Assembly (NCBI GenBank): GCA_002778195.1
Contig: PCDI01000003.1
Span: 682,001-746,000, forward strand
DNA length: 64,000 nt
Direction: 5' to 3'
Source of the DNA: Raffaelea ambrosiae
Taxonomy: Eukaryota > Ascomycota > Sordariomycetes > Ophiostomatales > Ophiostomataceae
In this document: one piece after another, positions 44,270 through 55,236 of the stretch
Numbering within the stretch: the first letter of the stretch is position 1
Layout: each line of letters opens with the position of its first letter
Notes under the pieces: model-generated
Seen by the model: only the letters and a program-made list of their open reading frames with translations
Told to the model about the DNA's origin: nothing
Databases searched by the model: none
Translations under genes and position numbers: made by a program

Positions 44270-46198
44270 GCCGCAGCAAGTAAGTGGGGCCGTGGCAACG
44301 AATGGAAAAAGAAGGTGTGGTCCGTGTGGAGGTGGCTTTTGCCTCGACCAGGCAGACAATAACCGGAAGCGTCACTACCACCCGCCAAACGAGCCGAAAC
44401 GACTAGACCGAACAGACGAGAAGGGCTGTTGACTTTTCTTATTTTGCCTCCTCGGTAAGACAAAGAAAACACGTACCTTTAGTTGTTGCCTCGGGAGGCG
44501 GAATTGCGGGAGGGCGAATTTGTTCGTGATCTTGCGTGTCGAATGGAACTGATTGGTTTAGAGAGGCAAGATATGAGGCAGAGTTCGCTTTCTTGTTTCA
44601 TTGCCTCGCACTGGCTTTTGTCTATGTTGCCTTGTGTTCTTGGTAGAAAGCATCGACTGTTCCGCAACCATCGCAGTGGGGAGGTCTCCCCATATTAATA
44701 CTCTTGATGAACATCAGGCACTAGGGCTGTGTCGCTGCGTCGAACAACTGAGAAGAAGAGCAGCTGTGGATATCCAAGGCACCACTGGCCACCATTTAGC
44801 CCTACCTCCCAAGTTCATTTATCGTCTCTCTTCCCCAGTGACTCACGCCACGACGAATCATTTTGTTCCCGTGAACTTGTTCATCGATGGTTGCGGGCCC
44901 TTTGGGCCTGAGAAATGGGCCCCTTTCTGAACGTGCTCGCAAGGCGGCCACTCTCACAACAGGAATCTGCAGGCAAGAGGTCTGTTGGCCTGCGGCTTTC
45001 CGGGGGGTGAATTCTCTCACTTGCCAGGCCTCCCCCAGCCCCTCTCATCTCTCCTTTCTCATTGCATTCCCTCCTTGACAGGTCCTCAAGGCTGTGCACC
45101 TGTTGCCAGCTGCATGGTCAGTCTCCATGTATCTGCATACTGGACGGCTGGGTAGGCAGCAATATTAGGATGCTGCTCCTCCCCGCCCCCAAGTCTGTGT
45201 CTGTTGTGGATTTGCAGGAAGCTTGCTGCGAAAGGATGTGCAGACTCGCTCTTTCTGCATATGCAAGTGAGACGCCTTCTACACATCGAGCATCCCCCGG
45301 GAATCATTCGATGTTTCTACTTCGTGAATGGGGAGCCAAAAGAGAAGGTCAGCTTTGCCAAGGAGGTAACTAAGGTTGCTTTTCCTTCTGCTGACGTTGT
45401 TATGAACTTCTTGACCTTGATGTGCGCTTCATTGGTGGGGGCATACTTATCATTCACTATTAAGCTAGCCCATATTCCGGCCAGTATGGCCTCAAAAACG
45501 ATGGGCATAAACTGCGGATTTGTTGTGGCTTTGCGGCCGGGTGCCTGTTGTGGGTTCAAGTTGGGCCTGAGAGTTGGCTTAGACCTAAAGTTCGGCCTTG
45601 TCCTGGAACGAGCGGAGCGCCCTGCATGAGATCACCCTGGTCTAAGGCATGAAGAAGACATCGCCGCCTTCTTTTTCTAGTTTATCTGCCAGAGACGCTG
45701 CATGGCGGCTGGGTAGTTTTCTAAACGAATGTGGAAATGGTTCGCCGTCAGCCATCCCGGCCACTCGCTGCTGGCACAGATTGCATGCAGATGGAATTCA
45801 ATAGCGAGACCAGCGTAGGATCTTTGCATGGGCATCGGAAGTGTTGGAGAAGCAAGATGGAAGCCTAAAATTGGCACACACAGTCACCACACCTTTCCAA
45901 GTTTTTGGCTGCCGCCCTTCGGCAATGCAGCTGGCCGAAAATGGGAGGCTGGCTGGATGACGTTGGATAAATATGGTGGTATACACTCCATGTGAACAAT
46001 CTGCCTATTGTTTGTTTGGTCCTACGGGTATTCAACATGCCATGGCGATGGTCTTCAGCAAGAGACACAGAGGGAGACCCAGAAAATGGAGGCGAAGGAA
46101 GAGAGGCCAACATCAAATATACTGGGTCGCGATTCGCTGCGGCAGTGAAAGACGGGGATAGAGTACCAGGCAGGACTGGCCAATCATTTCCGGTGTTA

Positions 46199-46214
46199 TA
46201 GACCGTACGGTCTA
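46199..46214. repeat. Perfect 16-bp palindrome
   Basis: TAGACCGTACGGTCTA, containing CCG-TA-CGG, the inverted-triplet arrangement used by Zn2Cys6 regulators. About one such perfect palindrome is expected by chance in 64 kb. Confidence 0.5.
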
Positions 46215-46536
46215 AGAAGACGGCCGCTTTCCATCGCGCATGCATAAAGACGACAGCACCGCCTACAAACGCAGGGGGGGAATCCGTTGCCAATTATTTC
46301 CCCCCCGACTTTTATCTTCCTCTTTTTTGTTGGTTCGCACAAACTTTCGAAAAGCCAGCCCGGGATTTTGGTTGGTATTGTGCAGCCAAAAAGTCTCGCT
46401 TCGCCCCATTTAGTTAACAGCTGGCCGCGATATGTGAGGCCCGAGAGTGCCCAGTATGAGGCGCAGCTCTTGACTATCAACCCCAAAAAGAGAACGAAAA
46501 TTGGAAAAGATAATACAACCCCCCCCCCCCCCCCCC

Positions 46537-46554
46537 NNNNNNNNNNNNNNNNNN
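46537..46554. other. Assembly gap (18 N) between C and A homopolymers
   Basis: Eighteen C (46519-46536) precede the N run and an A-rich tract follows. The gap is a sequencing failure at homopolymers; its true length is unknown. Confidence 0.99.
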
Positions 46555-48562
46555 AAAAAAAAAAACAAAAAAAACCAGACTGGATGTAGGCCGAATTTGG
46601 AGGCTGAAGCAAGCCGAAGGGGACCCTAGCACTAATTGCTGCCCATTAATATAGCTATTCTTGTGTTAGGCTGACAAGGCAGGAGTGGTAGCGGGTGCCG
46701 AGAGACTCTTGAGGCTGGTCGGGTAGCAAAACGCCGTGGGTCCACGGCCTCACAAACCCAAGGCGTTTGCATTTAGATATCTGTAAGAAAAGGAAAACTT
46801 ACAAAGAATTAAAAAGAAAGAAGGCATCGCAGTGCTACCCAAAGCGGGTTTCACAAGAAGGCAACGCCGTGATTCGGCCAGCCCAGAGACTTGTGTGGAT
46901 GCCTGCCAGGGACATGTAAGGCAACCGTTGGAGAATCGTCTGACCAGGGCGAGCCAATGGGACTGGCCCGAGTCTCCCAGCAATACGGCTAATCTGTTGC
47001 TGTAGGTCTGCACCATTCTGGCGTATGTGCACATCGGATGGCGCCATTGGCAGTCTCGGAGACATCAGAGAGAAAAAAGAAGAGCGCAGCTACGCGAGAT
47101 ACCGCTGCCGGGCATGAACGACAAAACGGAATGAGTTACCGGCAGCGGGCGTCTTTGCTCAATCACCGTTCCGCCTGCACTCAGAATTTCCACTACGAGT
47201 AGGTTTGTTTCTATCTGCCGTATATTTTCTCCTTATCGGGCAAAGGTCCGCGCAGGTGGGGGGGGGCATTTCCCGAAGGACCTGCACGCTCTTACAGTGG
47301 CTCCTGCTGTTAGAGGTAGCCGGGAACAGCATTCTCCCGCCTGCAAGCTGCGCGAGTGGGCAGGACTAAGCACCAACTGCGCAGAAGAATACAACATACG
47401 CGTACGTTCCTCACAATATCTCAGTTGGCTCCCCGCTCTCTTTATATAGACAGAAATTCAGCCTCTGACGTAGACGTAATGAGGGGAAACACGAGCAGGG
47501 CCATTGCGGATCCGCGTTCCGGGCCTGGAGAAATCCCCGGACGGACAGCAAAGGCAGGTCGGGGCAAGGCCAAGCAGGAAGAGGCAAATGGTAGAAAAAG
47601 GAAGCAAAAGGGCTGTGCGTTTCGCTGTGATTTCCCTGTTATAAATCCAACGTGTACTGCTGAAAGGGGCAAGTCAATCCCGAACTCCCGTGGCGCGCAA
47701 CTAAGTGAACCCCGCGATATCGCCGAAGGAAGGCGGGACTCATGCGCCGTGGCAAGGGCAATGCGGGAGGCGCGACCGTGTGAGGGGCATTGGATGGCAT
47801 TCATACAGAAGGGGAAAGAACTGGAAGAGAACCTGCATGTATGACTCGCTCTCCCTCAGTGTGAAAATACGGCATCAAAAAAGTGCCGGAGCACCCCACT
47901 TTTGCACAGTTTCTGTGGCAGTCTTCCGTCGCCTCTTTTCAGCCGACAGCTATTAGTAGTCCCTAAGCCATAAATTTCTCTTTATCTTTGTCTCCGAATC
48001 TTCGCCCTCTTGGTGACAAACAATAGCAAAGCTACAACCTCAACAACTAGGAGCACCTCAGCGAGCCAGGCAGCTCCACAGAAAAGTAAGCTACAGGGAG
48101 AAACCCCATACTTGGAGAAGAAGGGGGGGGGCAGCTCGGGGGCAATTCGCAGATCCAGAGCAAAGCAACACAAGAAAAGGAGGGGCGGTATTAACGGAGT
48201 TTGGTAACAGATTACTCGGTATCTTAGCTCAGAATCAGGGAGCAAAAAGGCAGCGCCCCCCAGCAGAAGAGGGGAAACGGGAAAGCGCGGGACAGCTCCT
48301 TGCCCGATCGAACAACCACCACAACGGCAACCGCAGCTGCTGCAAAACAAAAAGGCAAGCGCGTCCCTTCTCCCTTCTTGGAGATCTGCTGTGAATTTGC
48401 TTCCCATTCTTCTCCTCCTTTCTCTTATAGGCCCGCCTGGATCCAATCCCTCGAAAGAGAGAGTCAACACCCAGTTTTTGCATCGCGAGCTGACAGACTG
48501 CTCTTGTTACTACAGCATCGTCCACAAGCACACCGCAGAACACCTAATTCGATACAAGCACC

Positions 48563-50110
48563 ATGGCATCCACCGTAGGCAAGGTACGTTAATTCGCGGG
48601 ACAGAAAAAGACTGCACAAGCAGTGGAGTCCAGCAGAGGAAGACAATGGAGACGAGGAGGGGAAGCAAGAAAGCATGACACGCTCGAGGAGAAGACTAGC
48701 TTGTCCGCAAGCGGAGGGGTTATATGGCCAAGAAGAGGGGAATTGAGGAGAAGGCGAGACAACGGAGCACGTTGCGGAGTACGTTGTGAGACCATGGACG
48801 TGTGAGACTGCGGCAGCTGCCAGACACACCCAAGCGACACGCCAAAGCTGACAGGCATCTTCCCCAAATCCAGACCATCACTTGCAAGGCTGCTGTTGCC
48901 TGGGAGGCCGGCAAGCCGCTGTCGATCGAGGACGTCGAGGTCGCTCCGCCCAAGGCCCACGAGGTCCGCATTGAGATTTACTACACCGGTGTTTGCCACA
49001 CAGGTGAGTCAAGGCTGCCTTGGATACCCATAACGCCTGCTTGGATGTGTTCTTTTCGACTTGCGCGGAAAACCCTGATCTGACACCCCCCCCACCCCCC
49101 CTCCTCTAGACGCTTACACCCTGTCCGGCAAGGACCCCGAGGGTGCATTCCCCATCATCCTGGGCCACGAGGGTGCCGGCATCGTCGAGTCGGTTGGCGA
49201 GGGCGTGACCAACGTCAAGCCGGGTGACCATGTGGTCGCTCTCTACACCCCCGAGTGCAAGGAGTGCAAGTTCTGCAAGTCCGGCAAGACCAATCTGTGC
49301 GGCAAGATTCGCGCCACCCAGGGCCGCGGTGTGATGCCCGACGGCACCTCCCGCTTCAAGGTCAAGGGCAAGGACATCCTGCACTTCATGGGCACGTCGA
49401 CCTTCTCACAGTTCACCGTCGTGGCCGACATCTCGGTCGTGGCGGTCCAGGAGAACGCCCCATTCGACCGCGTGTGCCTGCTGGGCTGCGGCATCACCAC
49501 AGGCTACGGCGCAGCTCGCGTCACCGCCAACGTCGAGGAGGGCAGCAACGTGGCCATCTTTGGCGCAGGCTGCGTCGGTCTGTCTGTGGTGCAGGGCGCC
49601 GTGGCCAACAAGGCCGGCAAGGTCATTGTGGTGGACGTGAACCCAACCAAGGAGGACTGGGCGAAGAAGTTTGGCGCGACCGACTTTGTCAACCCCACGA
49701 CACTGCCCCAGGGCACCACCATTGTCGACAAGCTGATTGAGATGACGGACGGCGGCTGTGACTATACCTTTGACTGCACGGGCAACGTGCAGGTGATGCG
49801 CGCAGCGCTCGAGGCCTGCCACAAGGGCTGGGGCGAGAGCATCATCATTGGCGTGGCTGCCGCTGGCCAGGAGATCAGCACGCGGCCGTTCCAGCTGGTG
49901 ACGGGCCGTGTCTGGAGAGGCTGCGCCTTTGGCGGCATCAAGGGTCGCTCGCAGCTGCCGGGCCTGGTGGGCGACTACCTCGACGGCAAGCTCAAAGTGG
50001 ACGAGTTCATCACGCACCGCAAGACGTTCCCGGAGATCAACAATGCCTTTGAGGTTATGCACGCCGGCGACTGCATCCGTGCCGTTGTTGACATGCGCAA
50101 GCTCGAGTAA
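48563..50110 (+). CDS. SFA1: Class III alcohol dehydrogenase / S-(hydroxymethyl)glutathione dehydrogenase
   Basis: Three exons, 48563-48583 (7 codons), 48874-49003 and 49110-50110; 383 residues, typical of the family. The enzyme oxidises the glutathione adduct of formaldehyde to S-formylglutathione with NAD+, and acts on S-nitrosoglutathione. The catalytic zinc ligands are in GVCHTDAYTLSG (split by intron 2) and GHEGAGIVESVG. The structural zinc cysteines are CKECKFCKSGKTNLC near residue 100. The NAD-binding motif is FGAGCVGLSVVQGAV. The class III hallmark Thr/Asp and Arg region (ATQGRGVMPDGTSRF) is present. Intron 1 is 290 nt, intron 2 is 106 nt with a C-rich 3' part. The coding sequence is strongly GC-biased, suggesting high expression. 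Cytosolic, formaldehyde detoxification role from the family. Confidence 0.96.
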
Positions 50111-51117
50111 GAATTACTTCCTTTATTCTCGCTTCTTGCTTCTTGCTTTGATATCTCCTCGTGCCTTTTTTTTTTGTCTTCTCGTCTTTGTGTATTTTCT
50201 TTGGGTCGGGCACGGTTGACGATGAATGTGTGTAGAGAAATAGAAAACGATAACGATGTAGCTAGTCAAATTGGTATACCGAAACAGACAATAACAAAAA
50301 GCCTGATTGGGAAGCAAAAACTCTAGTATGTTATAAAGAAGAAGAAGAAAAGTGTATGTGTGTGCATAGTTGCGAGTTGGTTTATGGCATCTGCTCTCCC
50401 ACCCCGCTCTTTTTTTGCGATGTTGAGGTAGAACAGGAATGCGCTGCGCTATATATACACACACACCTGTTGGCTCTAGGATCGCTCGTTCGGCAGATGC
50501 AGGAGGTGAAGCAACGTCTTTTGAGAACCTCTGTGGCCATCCCCATCTCTGAGGATTGCCGATTGGGCGGTCGGGAGCGATGCACACAAGAAAAGGGCGA
50601 TGCATGCCATTAGAAAGAGGAGAAATGTTCGGTCAGGATGTACTCGCCCGATTTACGAGTTGACGAGGGTGTCGTTCTTTGTATCTTGAATTTTTACGCA
50701 GCACTGAACATATCCTTTTTTGTGGGGACACTTTCGAACGGCTATTGGATCGCCTTGACTCGAAATAGACTTGAAGCGAATCGCTGAAGAGGATTGAACA
50801 GCAGATTAAACAGTGAGAAAGACGTCTGCTCCACGCCTACCTAGCACTGTCGCTGACAGCATTTCTTGCATACGAGGTTGACGTTTCCGGCGGCTACACT
50901 CGTATAAGTGAGTGTCTTTGTTCCTAGTTGTGGATGACTTGGTTATCACCCAAGATGCGGGCAATGCAAGAATGGACTTGTTTCTTACACGTCTTTGAAA
51001 AGAGGGATGATCATGCTTCTTTGACTATCTCCTGTTGTGCACCGGGTATCTTTTTATTTTTGTCTGCATGCCTCTCTGTTCATTTGTTTTCTTCTTCTTT
51101 GTCATTCCTTTTGTCAA

Positions 51118-51160
51118 AGCTGGCCAGAAGCTGGCCAGAAGCTGGCCAAAAGCTGGCCGC
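51118..51160 (+). repeat. 11-bp tandem repeat
   Basis: Four copies of AGCTGGCCAGA, the third with A for G at position 10 and the last truncated. Each unit contains the palindrome AGCTGGCCAG-like core TGGCCA. Confidence 0.85.
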
Positions 51161-53199
51161 ATATTTGGGGGGTTGCCTCAATAGCCTGACACACAAAGAG
51201 GAGAGGGGGGCGGTAAAAGAAACCATGCTTCATTTCCGATCTCCATTTTTTGGTCAGGGGACAAGGACACGGGGACTACATAGTAGGACGCAAGCACGGA
51301 AGCAGGACTAAAACAACAGGAGACGCAGGCGAAAGGAGAAATTTTCAGAAAAAAAAATGTTCGACGAAAAAAAAAAAAAGCAAAGAAAGCCCGGGCGTTT
51401 AAGAAAAAGAAACAAGAACAAAACGATTTTAAACAAAGCATTCTCAACTAGACACTCGAAACCGCCCCCAAAACGAAAGCGCCGGCCACAAAGAGAGACC
51501 ACCAGCTGTGTGTCCTTCCCTGCGTCATCTCTGAACCAATACAATGGCGGAATGGTGTTTGCAGAGAGGTCTGCGTCTCATCTGCAAGGAGTTCGGCGCG
51601 CTAAAAGGAGACAGGACAAGGAACAGCGCCGAGCAGTGGCATCAGTGGCATCGGTGTTGGGCGATAACTAGCAAGATAGACTTCCCGACTTTTACTACTG
51701 CAAGTTGAAAGATAGGCAAGAACTGCGAAGATTCACCGTAATAGATAGCCTGTACAGTGGGTTGCGATGCTAAAAGCGCTGCAGCAATTACGGTGTATAG
51801 TGCTCCGTTGCCACTAACACCACCCCCCACTAAGCTCGTAGCTAGCACACACCTCCCCGAAAGCGGAGCCTTGTCCGCAGGTGTCCATGAAGCACGTACT
51901 ATGTACTAACTATTATTAACTAACTAGTTAATACTCGTATGTAGTGATCCGGCCTGGTTCCTAGGGCTTGTTGGCCTGGCCTATGGGCCAACTCTGGCTG
52001 AACTGTGCGCTCGGCGTGCCGGCCTGCCCAGTCGAACGAAACACCGTGTTGCTGGCTGGTTCCCTTGCAGGCTGGCTCCTCCCTCCAACCCGCACTTTTG
52101 CTGCCCTTTTGGCGGCGCTGATCCACTGCCGCACTTCAAGCTTGTCGCATCTGGACGCCTGTCGCAGAATCGCCCTTGTTCGCCTCGGCTGGGGGTCTCC
52201 ACCAGCGATCGTCAATCCACCACCAGCGCCTTTGCGAAACGCGCGCCCAGTCTTACGTAGTGTCCTCGATTGCCTAGCTCTCCTCGGGCTTGCCAGGCGA
52301 CCGGCCTGCGTGCTCCAATTAAACATTCAGGCGCGATCCCATAATGGTAGAGGAGGCGACCAAAAGGAAGGACCGCCCATCGCCCCTTCCTTCTTCCCTC
52401 TTTTGCCCCAAGAGTTCCAGCAGCTTCCGCCCGTGGCCCCCGATCTACGGCGCTCTCCTGCGTCCTGTTGCCGCCGCCTCCGTGGGCAGCGCTTTCCCTG
52501 GTCGGCCAATCCTTCCAAATCTTAAAATATGAGTAAGAGATTCGCTACTAGTTATGTAGTTCGTTCCTATATACTTGTCGGAGAGGTATCTTTCTTTCTT
52601 GCCTGAACACACTGCCACTGCAATGGCACGCTAAAATCACTCATTCTCACCCTGTCGCATTTTCCCCCCCCTCAAGAACGAGGCACGATGATCACTGCCT
52701 GCTCGCGCTACGTCTGGCACCCGCGTCAGCCTCTGCGTTTGCAGCACGCCATGCAGAGAGGACGTTATCCTCGGGCTGTAGCGTGCGTATCTTGCCGGTA
52801 ACTACGTGGCTGCAGAGTGATGCATGTGCCTTGTATCGGGCACCATGCAAGTACCTTAAAGTACCTGCCTTGGGACAATACCACCATAGGCACATACATA
52901 AGACACAATGGGGCGCTAAGACCGCCTTGCCGCATTGCCGTGCAGCAAGCTAGCATTGCCAAATGACCAGCCCCCCAGGACTAACTACATAGTACTCAGA
53001 CCAAGAATGCCAGCAATAGTGCAAGATACACGGCGACCGTGTACGAGTATCCTATGTAATAGTAATAATAGTATACTTTGTGCGAGTATCTGCCACCTTG
53101 CCAGCCAATCGATCAGCCGCCGCCGATCAGCGCAACAGACAACTGCTGTGTACTCTTTCCCTTTGGACAGTCCAGGCACCCACGTGAGTCGTTTTTTTC

Positions 53200-53780
53200 C
53201 CGAACGACCAGCCAGCCCAAGCCTCCTCTTTCTCTCCTTTTGCCTGTCGAATGCGACACTGTACGTAGCACCCTTCGCCTTTCCTGCTTGTTGGTCTCCT
53301 GTCCGTGTTTCCCTCTCATGCTTTTATTATTACTCACATTTCCCTCTTCCCCTTTCCTTCTTTCTTAACTTTCTTCTTTTCCTCTTTCCTACATCCTACA
53401 TCCTGCAGCTTGCAAGCCCTCTCCCTTCTTCCGCTTCTCTCTTCCTCTCTTTCTCCTCCTCCTCCTAATCCTCCTCACTTTCTCCTTCCCCATATCTCTC
53501 ACTCACATCGTCACTCGTCCCTTATCCGCCCTCACCATCTTCCCTCACTATCGCCCAGGGTCCACCTCTCCTACGCACGCTATTACGCAGAGCCGAGATC
53601 GCCGTTCTCCTCGCAATCTCCACTAACCTCCTCCTCCCTTCGTATCGCTGTCCTCTTGCCGTCAGAGTCATCTGCCTTTCTCTCTCTCTCTCTTTTACCG
53701 ACTTCTCACACCGCTTAACAACGTCACTCGTTTTCATACCTACTCTTCGTCTCCTCCTCCGTGTGATTTCCCACGTCAAA
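53200..53780 (+). promoter_or_regulatory. Pyrimidine-rich promoter/leader of the AN1 gene
   Basis: Nearly 600 bp dominated by CTT/TCC repeats on the coding strand, ending 10 bp before the start codon. Such tracts are common at fungal transcription starts; this one is unusually long. Confidence 0.5.
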
Positions 53781-53789
53781 CCCGCAACC

Positions 53790-54168
53790 ATGGCGCCTCG
53801 GAAGATCAAGTGCTCCTTCAAGGACTGCAAGGATGCTGCTCAGCGCATTGCCGGCGACTGCGGATTCTGTAACGGCCACTTCTGCGGGCGCCACCGGTTA
53901 CTAGAAGACCACAAGTGCTCTGGACTGGAAGACGTAAGTATCCCTTGAGGCTGTCGAGGATTCCCATGACCCCGAGCTTTTGCTCGGTTCGCCCAGAATA
54001 CCCGAGAAGTCGGGAACTTGGGACTCGACGACTCGGGCATGTGGAGTTCGCTCTTGCTTAGAACTCCCGCTCACAAAGGCTGACCCATTCCAGTGTAAGA
54101 AGGAAGCTCACGAGCAGAACGCTGCACAGCTCCAGTCCGAGCGCACGCAGGTCATCCGGGGCGTATAA
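53790..54168 (+). CDS. Small AN1-type zinc-finger protein
   Basis: Two exons, 53790-53933 and 54094-54168, both phase 0, give only 72 residues. The intron has a GTAAGT donor and a CCAG acceptor. The AN1 metal-binding pattern is read as CSFKDCKDAAQRIAGDCGFC followed by NGHFCGRHRLLEDHKCSGLE, with all expected Cys and His present. A short tail, DCKKEAHEQNAAQLQSERT, contains a polar helix. The arrangement (one AN1 finger at the N-terminus plus a short helix) matches fungal Tmc1-like proteins, linked to the proteasome and arsenite or proteotoxic stress in yeast, though yeast Tmc1 is about twice as long. The start has a good context (ACCATGG) after a 500-bp CT-rich leader. Convergent with endonuclease III. 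Function beyond the zinc finger is inferred. Confidence 0.85.
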
Positions 54169-55236
54169 AGAGAGGAACGGGTGCAAACGCTTTCCAGTTG
54201 TCGTGACCGGGTTCCACAGCCAAACGAGCCGGCCGCACCTTTCCGACAGTGTCCTGCCTACCCACATTTCCTCGCAATTATCGAATGCCTTTCTCACAAG
54301 AACGAAGCGCCAAACGAGAGTCCTTCCCGGAGCGCCTTGCGGACGACCTCGACGAAAATGTGCTGGCACTCTTGTGTGACCGGATATTTTAGGCGGGTAT
54401 TGGGGGCTGTCGAGACCCTTCTACAACTCAATGCGGACGTACACGTTATAATAGCCGAAAAGCGCCCTAAACTACACGCCATGACGTCTATATTTTTGGC
54501 GGCCTCAATCAGCGCTACCGGCAGTACACCTCGAAAATTCATACCACGCACGAACTGGAAAACGTCGCCGATCCTCTCGAACACTACTTCCCCCGTTTTC
54601 TCTTGTCTTCTTCTCTCACTCTCTTTCTCTATCTCTCTTTGCCTTTTTTTTAAACCATGCTGTACGGCGTTTTGGGCTTGGGTAGCGAAGGAGCGGAGCG
54701 AGCCGGTTGAATTTCCTCAACACTGTATTTACCTGGGCTTTCCGTCTTTGCCTTCTCTGCATGTCTCTGTTTATTTTTTGTGTTCTTCTTTGTTTTGTTT
54801 TTTTGTGTCTATGTGGAATTTTTCTCTCTCGTTCTTCGGTTCTGGCGCGACCTCGTTCTCCCTGGTATTCAAATGGGTTTATCTCTGGGGAAATAGGATA
54901 CGGGTTCGGAGGGGGCGCAGAGGAAAGAATGAAGGGAAGAATTGCATGTGTCTGTTTTTTGTCCCTTGCATGCTCTTGCTTAGTAGTGTTTTTGCGGTCT
55001 ATCTAGATTTGTTGTGCCTGGGCAACAACTTGAACCCAGCACCAATAACGAGCTTTTTGATCATTGAACAAATTGCATACATGACAGACGAGAACGGTGA
55101 AGAGGACCAGTGCTCATATGATTTTTCTTCAGACACGGGGCGTATGAATGAAGATCTTCATTTCCTTAAATGCCTTTGAATATCGTACAGTAGTAATACA
55201 ACAGTTGATTTTTTGGTAGGGTGCCATCCTCACCTC
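54169..55236. other. Convergent intergenic region, AN1 / endonuclease III
   Basis: About 1.1 kb. An open frame of 332 codons crosses it on the plus strand, but its translation is pyrimidine-tract-like and has no domain, so I treat it as 3' flank. Confidence 0.5.

Larger units (their letters stand above)
43348..48562. other. 5.2 kb gene-free region upstream of C2H2 regulator and ADH3
   Basis: The longest gap in the window. 43400-43790 is the purine-rich (CT-rich on the minus strand) leader of the C2H2 gene. It also contains a TGACTC cluster (44187-44269), a 16-bp palindrome (46199-46214), an assembly gap (46537-46554) and a G run near 47258. Open frames up to 162 codons lack homology signs. 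It could carry a non-coding transcript or extended regulatory region; I see no proof of a gene. Confidence 0.5.
50111..53789. other. 3.7 kb gene-free region, ADH3 3' flank / AN1 promoter
   Basis: No supported gene. It contains an 11-bp tandem repeat (51118-51160), recurring AT-rich ACTA/TATGTA palindromic motifs (51895-51945, 52535-52580, 52978-53070), and a strongly pyrimidine-rich leader from about 53200 to 53780 before the AN1 gene. A 185-codon GC-rich frame at 51968-52525 shows no domain. Confidence 0.5.

Noticed and set aside
45204..45629. A 141-codon frame in the 5.2 kb gap
   Set aside because: A moderately hydrophobic segment is present but no family resemblance, and start context and flanks give no support.
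51968..52525. A 185-codon GC-rich plus-strand frame
   Set aside because: Pro/Leu/Arg-rich without motifs, in a repeat-containing gap; more likely chance openness.
54181..55179. A 332-codon plus-strand frame between AN1 and endonuclease III
   Set aside because: Translation is largely Ser/Leu/Phe from T/C-rich tracts, with no domain, and it begins inside the 3' flank of the AN1 gene.
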